A stretch of 64,000 bases of DNA from Lepidonotus clava (Eukaryota > Annelida > Polychaeta > Phyllodocida > Polynoidae): assembly GCA_936440205.1 (NCBI GenBank), contig OW387142.1:15776736-15840735 (forward strand), in the 5' to 3' direction. The notes under the pieces are model-generated. The model did not search any database. It was not told the DNA's origin and worked only from the letters and a program-made list of their open reading frames with translations. This document shows positions 36,609 to 48,959 of this stretch, piece by piece (position 1 is the first letter of the stretch; each line of letters opens with the position of its first letter). The position numbers were made by a program, and so were the translations under genes.

Positions 36609-36757
36609 CAATGGGGACCGAGCAGTCTGTCAGTGAGGACCGACCAGTCTGGCAGTGAGGACCGACCAGTCTGGCAGTGTGGACCGTAGCAGTCTGTCAA
36701 TGGGGACCACACCAGTCTGTCAATGGCGACCGAAGAGTCTAGCAGTGTGGACCGAGC
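36609..36757 (+). repeat. 22-23-bp minisatellite, about 6 copies
   Basis: Units like CAGTCTGTCAGTGAGGACCG start at about 36,623, 36,645, 36,667, 36,690, 36,713 and 36,736. Period is 22-23 bp with substitutions. Confidence 0.85.
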
Positions 36758-36859
36758 CAAGGGAGAAGAATGTCAACACAGCCAGTGGGACCCAGCCGTC
36801 GACGTGGGAATGGAATGAAAGTGTCAAGAGTTATTTAGATTGAGAGTTGTATTTGTGCG

Positions 36860-36935
36860 CCCAGCGGTTTCAGCAGCTCGCCAGCAATTCCGAGCAGTTG
36901 CGAGCAACTCCCAAGGAGTGAGCGGCTCATTGGTA
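36860..36935. promoter_or_regulatory. cluster of GAGC half-sites
   Basis: GAGCAGTTG, GAGCAACTC and GAGCGGCTC variants of the dispersed GAGCWGCTC motif occur in succession next to the 22-bp repeat. No exact 9-mer copy is present. Confidence 0.35.
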
Positions 36936-36999
36936 GGCGACAATCTGTCTACATTAGAAAGCAGCTCTGCGTATTACCTGCTCACCGCCCGAGAGGAGG

Positions 37000-38500
37000 A
37001 GGGATCCAACTAGACCATCCCAGGACCCTTTTTTTACTCTCTGGGAATTTCATCTCCAATATCTCTGCCACTCGAGTAGCTCTCATATTTTTGTTATTCA
37101 ATAAGCGTTCTTTAGATATTGTGGCAGCGTAGGGAGCAGACGGATAACGTCGCCTTTTGCCTCATGGAACAGTGACAGATCATCGTTAGAGTGGGCTCCA
37201 TTGATGACGCCAACGCACTCCTGAATACGACCTTTCCATTCCCTCTATTGAATTTTTCTTTTGCATCTTCAGCTGTCATCTATCCCACCGATTATTCACC
37301 TCATTCCTTTAAGGAATAATCCTAAAATTTCTAATTTAATCCCAGTGGGTAAATACTAAAGGAATCTTTGCCGACTGGCTTCTAGGCAAATGTCAAATCC
37401 TTCATAGGGAACGGCAGCGATAGGCTACAGTGAAAAATAGAGTGGGCCTGCGGCGGGAGAAAGGGGATAAATCCCTGGGCTATTGAGACGAGTCGCTCAC
37501 TCCCCTATAGCGAGCTGCTCTGACATTCATACCTCAGGCTTGGGCTAACAATAATAGAAAGGCACGTGGAGTCTTACCAGGGAAAGGTCACAGTGTGGTG
37601 TTCTATGAATGGAGCAGTGTTGGTTCCCTCCAGTCCGTCCTCCAGTACCCAGCAGTTACCAAGTTGGAAGGCGGTCAACTAGTCGGCCAGCAGGGCTAAT
37701 ACTAATAGCTGCTGACCGGAGTCCGGCCACACTCGCAGAAACCCAGCCAAAATGGCCAATCTGCCGGGGACGCACACATCATTTGGCCGGCTGAAGGCAA
37801 TGGCGGGCCGGATGACTACTGGGCCTCGTGGAAATTCCTCGTTCCTATTATAACAAGGAGGAGGCAGTTCCCAAATTGGGTAGGAGTGGTTGAGTCAACC
37901 TTCTGCACCAGTAATAGCAGCAACAACTTCCCCCATGTGTACCCTACACCCAGGCTATTTATAATAGCCCTTTGAGGCCCACCCAATTTCTGTGAGGTTG
38001 GTTTACCCTGTAACATGTGGGATGGAGACACAGAAATGCTAACACTGTTGCAGAGGAAACATTGAGCTGAAGCCAGAAGCAACAGGAGCAGCTGGGGCTA
38101 TCCCACGAGCAAGTAAACGCCCTCAGGGTGTTGCACAAAAGTGTCATCATAGCAAAGGGAAGCATTGGCCACCTCTAAAAGTGTTCATATTCTCTCATCA
38201 CCCAGTAAAAGCTGCTTCAATCATTCCCCAATTACAGAATACGTTATCTGAGACACCACCATAAAAAAGTCTCCACCCAAAACCCAGGTGGCCTTGAATA
38301 CAACCCCCAGACCACTCCAGCGCTTGGAGAGTGTGCACACAGCAATGTGATAGCCCACAAATCTCATTAATATCGGAATCAATCGGCCGACTCATCCATC
38401 GATCGGGCCCTCATCACCGCCTGCTTGTGTTATTATTATATTGTCGGTGCACTAACGAGAAGGGCTAGAGACAGATGGTGGGAGACCCACTCCAGCACTG
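37000..38500. other. no gene seen; one GAGCTGCTC
   Basis: GAGCTGCTC occurs at 37,512-37,520. ATTCCTTTAAGGAAT near 37,305 is a palindrome with two inverted TEAD-type ATTCC words. No exon is supported. Confidence 0.35.
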
Positions 38501-38965
38501 TGTTTGTTCACAATAAAAGACTGTTCAGAGGGAGCAGGCAATGGGTGGTGGGTTTGGAGAGGCCAACATGATGGCCTGGCCCTTTGCTGTGTAGTATTGG
38601 AGCATTTGGAGCTGTGTGAATATTACCCCTGGCTGTGTGGATATTACCATGGCATTGGTAGATTTGACCATGGCCTGGGTGGCCCGTTATGAGGCCTGCA
38701 TGGCCCGCTGGCCTTGTGTAGTTTGGTACACAACAGCCTCTGCCATAGTCAAGTGGTAACCCACCTCCTGTGAACATCCTTCATAACCCCTACAATTCTT
38801 TACCCTGTGTCACCCAAACCTCCACCGCCACTGCCACTACAGGAGGAAATATTAATACCATGGAGTACGCTCGGCCTGCCTGGATTGTGTCCGCTACTAC
38901 AGTATACCTCCTCCAGGGTTCGACCATGGCCTCTCTGTAGGAGGAGTTGAGCCCACGGGAGGAGC

Positions 38966-39048
38966 ATGGGGAACAGGCATTCGTCCAAGGCCTGCCAGTG
39001 CCTCTCCCCGAATCGGACCCGGCGGGTGGCAGGCAAACAGTGCCACAG
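38966..39048 (+). CDS. candidate first coding exon, myristoylation-like N-terminus
   Basis: ATG at 38,966 has an ideal context (A at -3, G at +4) and an in-frame TGA upstream. 27 codons plus 2 nt lead to a strong donor, CAG/GTAAGAAC, at 39,049. The peptide begins MGNRHSSKACQCLSP. Gly2 with Ser6 fits the N-myristoyltransferase consensus (MGxxxS/T), and nearby Cys11 and Cys13 could be palmitoylated, so a membrane-anchored protein is suggested. The upstream 38.8-38.96 kb is GC-rich and contains CTCCTCCAGGG. No downstream exon was identified, and the protein is not recognised. Confidence 0.4.
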
Positions 39049-39049
39049 G

Positions 39050-39765
39050 TAAGAACGCTTACAATTTGCCTGTAACTGGATGGATTTTTTGCTTATGATT
39101 ATTTGATTTCAGGTTGGAATTTAGCTTGACCGAAGAATTTGATCTTGATATTTTTTGATTAAGTATGAATGAGTGGGTAGAGGGAATGGTTAGGGAAAAT
39201 AAGGGTTCATTGAAGGATTAGATATGGAAGTTTTAACTTCTGAAAACCACTACTTATGAAAAAAAGCCTCAATCGCAAGTTCTCATGGACGGATTTATTT
39301 GTTGGATAGGAACGGAACGGTGGTTTTGTAATCTGTGGCAGCTCGTAAAATGAAATGTCAAACTTGACAGACGCCAGAGCTGATTGGTTTAATTCCAAAG
39401 AAAAAGAAAAGTTAAGTTACAAACACTTCACTTATGCAATTAAAAAGAATCAGTTGTAAGTAACTGACTGCATCAACCACGTAGCCATCATTCTTTAATC
39501 GCTGACAGGAAAGCAAATGAGTGGGAACGCATTAAAAAAACATCAGCAGCTAGTGGAAAAGATACGTTGGCAGAAAACTATTGGGAGAGTGTTTAAGGCG
39601 TATGAAGTGGAGATTTCCTTAATAAATGCTTAGAAACCATTTAATGAATGTTACCTGCACACCCACACCATCCGTAAAGCTCAGTAAAGACAACTTCCCT
39701 CTCCTGGGGCTGAAGCCTGTGCAACTATTGTGAACCACAGGAGATCCCTCTGTTTGCCTGGGCAT
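39050..39765. other. presumed intron; no coding seen
   Basis: AT-rich after the donor at 39,049. An acceptor-like TTTGATTTCAG ends only about 65 bp after the donor and is followed by stops. Confidence 0.3.
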
Positions 39766-39768
39766 CCT

Positions 39769-39830
39769 GGTGGCTTAATGGCTTAGGTGTCGTATGCTGA
39801 GCCAAAGGATAGAGAGCTGATAGGTCGTTT
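39769..39830 (+). mobile_element. degraded tRNA-derived SINE head
   Basis: GGTGGCTTAATGGCTTAGG resembles a Pol III A box. It is followed by GAGCCAAAGGATAGAGAG, a phrase like those between the boxes of tRNA-SINEs. The B box is poorly preserved. Confidence 0.3.
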
Positions 39831-40280
39831 TCCATTTCATTTTGTTAGCAATTTTATACAGATGCTTTCACGGAAGGTTGGCCAATCTTATCTTTCATAT
39901 AATAGTGTACATCTTTTTAGATAGTACATTCAAAATGATGCATTATCAACTTTTGAAAGATAAAATTGGACTCCCTCTAGAATTCTCCTCGTCTGTAAGA
40001 AGCAAAGCAACTTGACAACAAATAAGGGCCCCCTGTATTTAGAATATTGATGACAAAGTCCGTCGCGATTCTCATCAGCAAAACTGAAACTACCGGCAAC
40101 TAATAACCAAATTACTTTTCTATTTGTATTACAAATTTGGCACTTGGCACTGGCCCCCTCATAGTATCCTGTACACGGACACTGAGCCGTCTATTCTTTA
40201 TTTAGAGCCGGCCGGTCTGGGGGATCAAGTTGACCATTAAAGATGTACCGTGTTCTATTGGTGGGCAGTGGCGGGCAGAC

Positions 40281-40360
40281 AAACACTGGAGGAGGCCTGG
40301 CAAAGGTCAGACACTCCTCCTGTGTCCAGAGATTACACCCTCCTGGGCCCTCTAACTCCT
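40281..40360. repeat. GC-rich block sharing words with 9,230-9,330
   Basis: ACTGGAGGAGGCC, TGTGTCCAGAGAT and CTCCTGGGCCCT occur in this order; at 9.2-9.3 kb the same words appear in a different order. Confidence 0.4.
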
Positions 40361-40364
40361 ATGT

Positions 40365-41478
40365 GATCTCTTGGTGGGTGATGGCAGGTGGTCCAACAGG
40401 TATTGCATCTTGAAATCAATTTTGCGCCACAGATATTAAAATGTGTTGTCTACATCAAAATTAATAAGCCCATCCCACATAGGGGATTCCCAGGGTCGGA
40501 CAAAATTCACATGTAAAGCATCTTCGTCTCCTAGAGTCAATTTTGTATTATGCAACTGTTTTCATGGAAAAAGCACGGAGGCACTTTTAGAAATATTTCA
40601 TGGTAAACTTTAACTTTGGTATAAACTGGGATGGGCTTAATGGTGGTATTGAAAACAATCCTTATTTAAATTAAACTATATAAGATAGATGCCCACAGGA
40701 TATAGAACTTTTCAGGTATTGAATTATACCCTTATAACAATCACATGTAGGCCTAAACTTATATGAAAGTGATACACCAGAAAATCTAAAGCTTTGAGAG
40801 ATGATATAGAAGTAATTAGTAATAATTCATGTCTCTCCCCACTGCCATTTTACCAGTCCATTTGGACACTTTCATTGCCAATTCCTGCCTCAGAAAGATA
40901 TGAATAATTAACCGTTCTTCTTGTTTCCCCGCCGACAAAGACATTCATTATGGAGGGAATGATTACTGATTAATTCACGAGGCAGGAGACGAACATTTGG
41001 TTACCTGGGATTAAAGTTGACGGCTGAGTCAGGTCTAATCTCTTCTCTTGGTAAAAGGATCTCCTTTTTCATATTGGTCACGTGATCATGTTCGCCAAGA
41101 ATAGCCCGACCGACCACAGTTGGCGCTTTTTTAGCTTTTCGCAGGACCATTTCGAATCTGTCATTTTGATAATGTGTGTCTGCGGGAAATGAACATGACA
41201 CCGAAGGTCCACTGCTCATTTCCAAACTAACTACTCTATCTTTATAAAGAAAAAACCTAAAGATACTCCCTGAGCTGCTGAGTTATAGGATAAACTTAAG
41301 GATAGACAACTGTTGGCAGGGCATGATTCGCGCTATCATCTCTGCCTCCCTTAATATGATACTTACAGTATCAATCAATATGTCAAATGAAAGATAATAA
41401 TTTTCTATAACTAATGATATGAATAAAGTTACAGTCAACATAAAAACTGTGATCTTGTGAAATAAAAACACTTTTTTT
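40365..41478. other. no gene seen
   Basis: AT-rich sequence without supported features. Confidence 0.4.
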
Positions 41479-41813
41479 CACTTTTATTTTTTGAACACAC
41501 ATATCTCCCTTAATATAGAAGTTAGAAATCTAGAATTTTACAGAGGTCTCAAAAAGATCCATTTGGAGGGAACTGTGTCTCAAATTTTTGATTCAGGCTC
41601 AAGTTTTAATTTTATTGCAAAAAACGGGTAACCTTTTAACGTTTTTTAAAACTTAATTTTCCTGATTTCATAAAACAAAAACGAGAGCCTAGATTAAAAA
41701 AATGAGACACTGTTCCCTCCTGATGCCTCTCATCTATCTGTTTTTAAAATTTCAAGCTTCTACATTGAATATTAACTGAGATATCTGTGTTCAAAAAATG
41801 GTAAGGAAAAGTG
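41479..41813. mobile_element. foldback element, ~165-bp imperfect inverted arms
   Basis: The left arm starts CACTTTTATTTTTTGAACAC and the right arm ends with its inverse (GTGTTCAAAAAATGG, then AAGGAAAAGTG). Pairing continues through GAGGGAACWGTGTCTCA and GGCTC blocks to a centre near 41,641. There are no coding frames. Transcripts would form a long imperfect duplex. Superfamily and target duplication are not determined. Confidence 0.65.
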
Positions 41814-41814
41814 A

Positions 41815-44800
41815 AAGTTTCTAATTCTCAGTAGTGATACAAAGGTAATAATGTACATATATTTATATGATTTATATCATTAAATAGGGTTTTAAGTAGT
41901 TAATATAGTGTTATTTGACACATGTTTATGATATCTGGAATATCATAGTAGAGAGCAATTTAGTGCGGCCATAGCAAAAAAACCTTTATCAACAGTTGTC
42001 TATTGTAACCTCACCATTCTAAATTATAACTTATATGTGAAGGCTAAAGACTGCAGAATATACGGTTTCAGCCTATCTAAATTACATTTTCTTCTCCACT
42101 AATACTGTATAAGAGTAAAAAGTTGGTAAATATGACCTTTAGCACTGGAGAATGCCACTAGTGCCCTACCACGTTTCCTCCAGCACCCTATACGCCTGGG
42201 GGCAGTCTGGACACATGGTCTGGGCGGCCTAGTGCCCCCACTTTGCAGGAAAGGACGTTTTGTATGTTTCCCGTCCGCAACGACCTTCATGTCCTTACCC
42301 AGCAGGGCCTGGGGCTGGGAAACCAGAGAAGGGGCGGCCACAAGCCTGCAGGCCAACTGATACTACGGCGGGCCATCTTCTCCACAAAACAAGTAGAGGA
42401 TTTTTTTTCTGCGTTAGCAACTTATGTCACTATGCAACGTGGTATTTAAATTTTCTAAGCTTATGATTCGCCGGCTGGTCCACTTTTAGTTAATAAGAAA
42501 GGTTGTTACACTTAATCATAGTAAAGAGACACATTAGGAAGTACCAATTCAGGGTCACAAAACTGAAATGAGATAAACAGCTTAAACCTAGGGAAATGAA
42601 AGGGCTTGTTGTGGTATTGTAAAATGCCATGCTAGGTCCCAAACTGCAGTGTTAGGTAAGCATTGATTTACCCTAGTATCGTTGAATTTGGTATGGTTCA
42701 AACTATTGAATCATTTCTTTTTTCTATAAAGTGATCAATTAACGAATCAATGAGTTCAACGACAAAAGTGAGTTTGTTTCTTTTGCATATTTTCTACACT
42801 TTCAAATACCAGACTCGAATTTCCATTGCTAAAGAAATATTCGCTATAGCACTAATGAATCAGTGACAAGAGCAATAGTGTCGAGATGTAGGCACTGAGC
42901 ACCGCGAAATTAGCCAGAATAAGTCTGGGCCAAAATTACCACAGCATGTAACGAGATGTTTCTATGTAAGTGTCATTCAACTAATTACATCCAGTATGCT
43001 ATTCCTATCCTTTACACGGAGAATATTCCCCTTTCCCTTTCACATATAGGCGTTGAATGGACAGTGCGTGATCCTAATTAATAATATCCCCTGAGCTATG
43101 TATGTTTTTATACAGCGCTGAAGCCCTGACCTTAAATCTACTGTACAGAAAAAAGAAATGGGAGTTAATAACACCCGAAGAACGACGGATGCCCTGCAGG
43201 GAAGTCGAAGGATTTTTCGAGACCCAGTTTCCCTATTTAGTCTGCTGGGGGTTCTGCGAAAGAAAATATCCTTTGAAATGCAACCTCAATTTTTCTTTAA
43301 TAGGCAGCGCTTAATACATGATCTGAAACCTAGCTGTGGCGTTTTTTTATTACATTCTTAGTGGCTATTTGTCTTAGATTTCCTATTGTACAAAAATAGG
43401 AAAAAAAAGCTATAGCAGTTTAGCACCGATCATAGCAACTTTAAATGATCCCCAGATAAATAATAGTGTAGGCTGCTTCCAATAACTTATAATTATGTTA
43501 TTACACCTTATAGGATGAGCACCATATTGACTCATCAATCATATACAAAATTGAGATCACCTTACACTTGCTTGTCACAAACTAATTCACTACATGGTCT
43601 ATGCAATTATCAATTAGCATTTAATGTGTGTTTTTTTACCTGAATGTCAGACACCAAGTTTATGACGGATGACTCTAAAGTCACTCTATCAGACATTAAT
43701 AAGGTATTAGCGTGCAACACTAATTAAGGAATGATTAGCAGATGACGCCCTACCTTAATGAATGTTGGCAACCTTATCCAGTGAAGGACAAATATGTCTA
43801 ATGGTATATAATGGGACGGTGTAGTGAAGCAATATATGAAACATCATGGCTTCACTTCGTGGTCGTAGCCTAGATAAATGTGTACTATAGGTCTGCCGCA
43901 AATGCTGCAGTTTCTATACTAGACACACATTGTAGAACTTGTAGATGTTATCTAGCTGGATAGTAACGTGAGACTTCACGTTTGCTTGAATGAATATGTT
44001 TCATTGTGAAATCATTATGGGAAGTGAACATTTCCATTGTGGACGCGAGATAGTACTGCAAAAAATGAATTAGTTGTCCAACAACGTAGACATTAAAATA
44101 GGATGTACATTGTGAAAGTCGTGTTAAGATTAATTTGTCAACACAGCTAGCGGATATTGAATAGTTTGATAAAACATAGACATTAACCAAACTGTGAAAG
44201 GTCAACAGAATAAAACTATAAATAAAACTGTATTCCAATACAATCTCAATTAATGATTATGCTGAAAACATTTGTACGGATAATCATATCATATAGGAAA
44301 CATTAATTTGATAAATTATCTCAACACAATTTCCTAATAATCCCCCAAAGGGAACCCTCTAGAATGAGGGTACCTAAATGAGCAACGTACCCACATAGAT
44401 TTTCTCATTTACTAGTACTAATTTCTGTAACTGGATACCTCGGGGATTATGGCTGAGTACCTTCAGGGACAGGCAATGAATACCAAATCGACGTAGCGCA
44501 GTTAACAGACGGTAAATGGGAGAGAGGGAACCCAAGGCCGTGTATAACTCTAAGAGGAAATTACATATATAACCTTTGTGACAAGATTTAACACGGGCAT
44601 TTTTTTGACAGCAAAATAATAACCATTTGTGATCATTTTACATGCTGGGAACTTTCCCTACCGCTAATGCTAAGCGTTTACACTGATAATAATCATTTTG
44701 TAGCTGCTTAGAAAAAGGTTTCCGTCCCTGTGGTTGAATATATTCATAAAGAAAATGGCGAATTATAGCTAAAGAGTGAAGAGCCAATGGAAAAGGAAAC

Positions 44801-45715
44801 ACAAAGATTATCTGTGTAAAATAAGCGACTTCTATCGTTCATGATGACTTGTCAGGACGTTTTGCTTGAAACCACTCCGAAGGGAAAACTGGTGATTGAA
44901 ATTTACTCTTGATTCCAATTAACCAATTCAATTTAATCTGTCTCAATTTCAGTCTTTGAAATACCGCCTGCGATGCCTCATTCTCTTAATAACCAACGCT
45001 CCAGGGAAGTAAAACAAGGAATACTGATTCAAAAGTAAAGATGGAAAAGGCATTGAAATACTCGATAAAGTCACAATGTCTCCCCTGCTGCTTACTTTTC
45101 CAGTGTAAGTCAAGGAAATCTGCCGCACCGGGGGAAGCTTAAGTCTGGTCTTAATTGGCGCTTGGCGTTTAAATTGGTCCTTTTAGGAAGCCAATCTAAA
45201 GGCCCTGTGAGTTGAGTGGATAGGTGGATGGATCAGCTAGGACGTGTTCCTATTACTTTAAAATCACTGCCTGGGCTAGTTCAGAAAGTTGGCAGAGAAT
45301 CGTCAGATACTAGACCAAAGTGAGTTGGACAGGCTGTGGTCGTGGCAGGCACAACAACAGCAAGTTGCTCATGAGCTTTGTAGGCAAAATTAAGGTTAGC
45401 CATAAGGGCATTTGGCAACACGCTGATCGGTACAACAGACAAAAGGTTGGTTAGGCAAAAGAGGCAATAAATACGAATTTAATTAGTTAAGTTCTGTGGG
45501 GAAAATGGCTGCATTGGCAGTAAACCAGTAGAGTCAACCTAAATGACCAATAAACTGTGGAGCAAACAGGTAGGGAGTTGCACATGCAATTGACAAGTTG
45601 CACAGAATTAAACTCACAGGGGATGAGTCGCTAATACTCGGGCCAAGTTTCTGCACGTTCCTAATGAGTTTGTGATGGATTAACACGGCCTTAATTACCC
45701 TCCTGGGTCGGGGAT
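41815..45715. other. no gene seen
   Basis: Long AT-rich stretch. Short frames near 42,100-42,460 (GC-richer) and 43,100-43,360 have no domain signature. TAATTA-rich blocks near 43,690-43,740 may be regulatory. An acceptor-like CTGTCTCAATTTCAG at about 44,953 is followed by 19 open codons and TAA with no donor. Confidence 0.4.
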
Positions 45716-45719
45716 TAAC

Positions 45720-45850
45720 GCCTGGAGTAGGTGAGACATCTGCCCCGGCTCCCAGCACTGTCTCAGTGGGCAAACTGTGAACAGGCAACGCGCGAGCCGC
45801 TCCTGTGGACCCCCTGGAGGCGCGAGTTGCTCATGAGCTGCTCACCCTGC
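45720..45850. promoter_or_regulatory. GC-rich island with GAGC motifs
   Basis: GAGCCGCTCCT (about 45,793), GAGTTGCTC (45,824) and GAGCTGCTC (45,835-45,843) lie in one patch with CCCCTGGAGG, the complement of the CTCCAGGG word. The last two are 11 bp apart. Confidence 0.45.
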
Positions 45851-46976
45851 TGAATTCTCCATTTACATAGGGTTGGATGCTTTTAAGGGTTTTGTGCTCA
45901 TAGGTTGGATGCTTTTATGGGTTTTAATGTCAGCCTTTATGGCAATAGGATATAGGTGGATGTCCTTTGTCTTAACACATTAGGGTACTTATATACACAG
46001 CACCCATTTCCATTAAGTACGTGGTTTGCATGGGCGGATGTTATTGTTAATCAAAAACGTATTGAGACATTGCCCTGAGTACATGCATAATGTACCTATT
46101 TTCAATAATGTATTCGCTACCTAAAAAGAAATGGGTCAATCGATAAAATCTGTCCTACTAATGGAAACTGTCGCTACTTTAAATGCTATAAGAAAACGAA
46201 AGAAACTACTTTTCTATTTCCTTCCCGTTATTCCTAACCATACCATTCAGAGAAAAATACGTTACCGTTCATTTTAAGCCATGGTCATTATTTAAAGTTA
46301 TGTATTGCCAAGGATACCCTTTCTTATCATAACTTTATATGCGAAGCCATAATCAGTAATGTCTTATAACCACAAATTATGTTTAAATATAATATTATAT
46401 ATAATAATTATTGTGTATGCCTCCTCTTATATAGGTAGTTCTTTCATGTAGGTGAATATTCTCTGAAGGTTCTTGCAGGCTCTCTATAACTGAACTGCAC
46501 ATATATGCATCTGTCGCATATCATTAACCACCCAATACTGTATTTATATGAAAATGATACCCCAGTAATCTCTAATCCAGACGCAGATATACGTCAGTCC
46601 GCCTCAGTTTTGATTGGTTTTTAAAATCAGCTCGAGGTGCAATGAAACATCCTATTTATGAAGTTATAAAAGATGAGATGTGATCGTTTTTAAATCATAA
46701 TAAACACACAAATCATTCTAACTGACAGTGATGGGATTAGAACCCGAGTGGCGGGTTTATGTAAAGAAGGATGGCGTGTGATATTTGGTGTAAGCGGCCG
46801 CCGTCCCCAGACAAAGGCTTTTAATGGGCGCATTAAAAATGATGTAAGCGGCCCCGTCATCGGAGCAGCTCATCATTGGCTCCCCTAACTGGGAAAGGGA
46901 TAGAGTTACTTGCCCGTTCAATAGTCTCTACTTTAACGGGCAGTAAAGCTTAACAATATTAGAAGCCTGGATTTTA
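45851..46976. other. no gene seen; one GAGCAGCTC
   Basis: GAGCAGCTC at 46,863-46,871 lies in a small GC-rich patch (46,790-46,900) with GCGGCCGCCG. The rest is AT-rich and featureless. Confidence 0.4.
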
Positions 46977-47168
46977 GTTGGATGATATGAAATATAATCT
47001 TTTGTCGTTTTGTAATATGCCAAACCTCGTTAAAACAGCTGAGATTATACCATTATATCATTCGTCGGAGCGACGTAGAAACAGTCTTTTTTTCGACAAC
47101 AGTTTAATTAATTGGTTTTATGAGATATTACGTCTGGTAGAAATGGAAAACCAAGAGATATATTCTTG
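46977..47168 (+). other. candidate internal exon, product unknown
   Basis: The whole interval between an acceptor-like GGATTTTAG and a strong donor, TTG/GTAAGTAAA, is open in one frame. It encodes about 64 residues, with a stretch reading NSLINWFYEILRLVEMENQ. No domain is recognised and the acceptor tract is short. It could be a real exon or a chance open stretch. Confidence 0.3.
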
Positions 47169-47719
47169 GTAAGTAAATGAGTTGATGAATGCCTTGTGGG
47201 ACGTCATAACAGGAGGAGGGGGTTTACATTGAGATCAAGCAGTTTGATTAGTTTATAGTCTGACATTGACAATGCGAACTATCTATCTGGAATGATGTCA
47301 AATATACAATTGGAAGCCTCCAGCAGTCAAGACTGTCAAAACTCCTGCTGAGTTTGGAATTGGAAGTATCTATAAAGAGTGATGATCATGAATTATTGCT
47401 AAGGTGCGGCTGCCTGGGGGTGATCGTTGAGATAGACTAAGTAAATATTACATGACAAATATATATAGTCACAATAACGGTACCGGTAGGTCTATTGATT
47501 AATGAATATTAGTATGGATATGTATGGAATAGCGGTAACGTTCTTTTTCAACTTTTATAATGAGAAATGCTAGTTAGAAGTAGATTGTATCAGAACCTAG
47601 ACATAATATCACCAAGTGAAATTCCCCCGTTGGGGTACTGGGATGGGACTTCTGCTCCTGGGAAGGATATAGGCCCTCAGTAGCCCCTGCTGATCATAAA
47701 ACATGACAACAGGGGGTAC

Positions 47720-47998
47720 CCAGCACTGACCAAGTGGTTCATTGGGCTCGATTCCCATGCAGTTGGCATCTTGGTTCACTAAGGGATGAGGTACAGCAAA
47801 AATGATTTCCATGTTTTGACACCCTGCTGATTACCTGCCATGTCACCCTCCTCTTGTAGATACAACCAACTAAGACTGACCAAGTCAAAACGTGTGTGAA
47901 AAGTCAGAATTTGTCATGTTTTCACTGTGAAAAATGACCCTGGCTGTTGTTACGGCATAAAACATCTAACTCTCACTCACTCACTACCACCAAGTGAA
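47720..47998 (+). mobile_element. SINE, tRNA-derived head and conserved-type tail
   Basis: GGCTCGATTCC (47,747-47,757) is one base from the Pol III B box. The 3' part, GACCCTGGCTGTTGTTACGG followed by CATAAAAC and a CTCACTCACTCA tail, resembles 3' domains I associate with molluscan SINEs (TGACCTNRGNTGTTGNTANG, then GCGTTAAAC). The A box is poor. Confidence 0.45.
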
Positions 47999-48204
47999 TA
48001 TCACATTGTATAGCAGAAATCAAAAAGTGGTACCGGCCAAATGAAAATAACCACACAGGTAGACGTACACAGATGTATACTGTGTCAGTTATTTAAGAAG
48101 CTTTCCTGGCCAAGTACTGAATAAAGGAGTCCCTTAGTGGTGAGAGTGAGGGGTACGTGCCCGGGGCGGTAGGGGGCACGACTGACACCAGACGGTGCTT
48201 AACG

Positions 48205-48300
48205 ACATGCGCCATACTGCTTCCGGTCGACGTCGAGCATGCGCAGTTGACGGAGAGGAAGAGAGACACTCTCCAAGCAGAGCGGCATTACTTATGAACA
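48205..48300. promoter_or_regulatory. promoter-like: ETS and NRF1 sites
   Basis: GCTTCCGG (48,219-48,226, ETS) and GCATGCGCA (48,237-48,245, most of the NRF1 consensus) lie 18 bp apart in a CpG-containing patch also holding GTCGACGTCGA. Confidence 0.4.
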
Positions 48301-48384
48301 AGTATGCCGATATGAATTCTGTATCTATCTTCTCATAGATGGGTTCATTCCATAGATGCGATTATCCAAGACAGAACTGTCAAA

Positions 48385-48458
48385 TCCTGTTATCGCCATG
48401 ATATGACCTTAGATGTTGCTACGGCGTTAAACCCGAATAACCGACCAACCAACCTTCT
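48385..48458 (+). mobile_element. SINE 3' tail
   Basis: TATGACCTTAGATGTTGCTA is followed by CGGCGTTAAAC and a short (AACC)-type tail. It is clearly related to the tail at 47,936, with about 75% identity over the core. No head was found upstream. Confidence 0.5.
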
Positions 48459-48959
48459 CCTGTATTAGGTATAATTAAGATACCTGAGCTAGAAAGAGTA
48501 GAAGCACATTGGAAAGTATGCGATGTGGTAAAACAGTGTAGATTGATGAGATATACTAGAGATTTCGCTACTAGTTTTGTTACTAGAGTTTGATTTGAAT
48601 TAGATTAATAAACCATATTTTCGGACTTTGCCGCGACAGTCCAGATATCACTAAACCGTCAACCGTATATTCTTCATACAAGCAGCTACTTTACCACAAA
48701 CTTCGTATAAAATAGGCTCGACAGGAAAGCATCGCTCATATTGGTCAAGGAATTTTAGTCTAATAGGCTGTTACACATACTAAATCGGGAACAGTCAACA
48801 ATGACTAAAACTCAAAGTTTACACGATTACTGCAACTTTGAATAGCCCTTTACGAAGATCTTTGAGAAAGTGAACACCCAAAAACTTAAGCAGGCCAATA
48901 AACCAAGACTCCTCTTTGAGCGCAGCCACAGAGTCTAAGGGGAGAGGAGTGTGTAGCTA

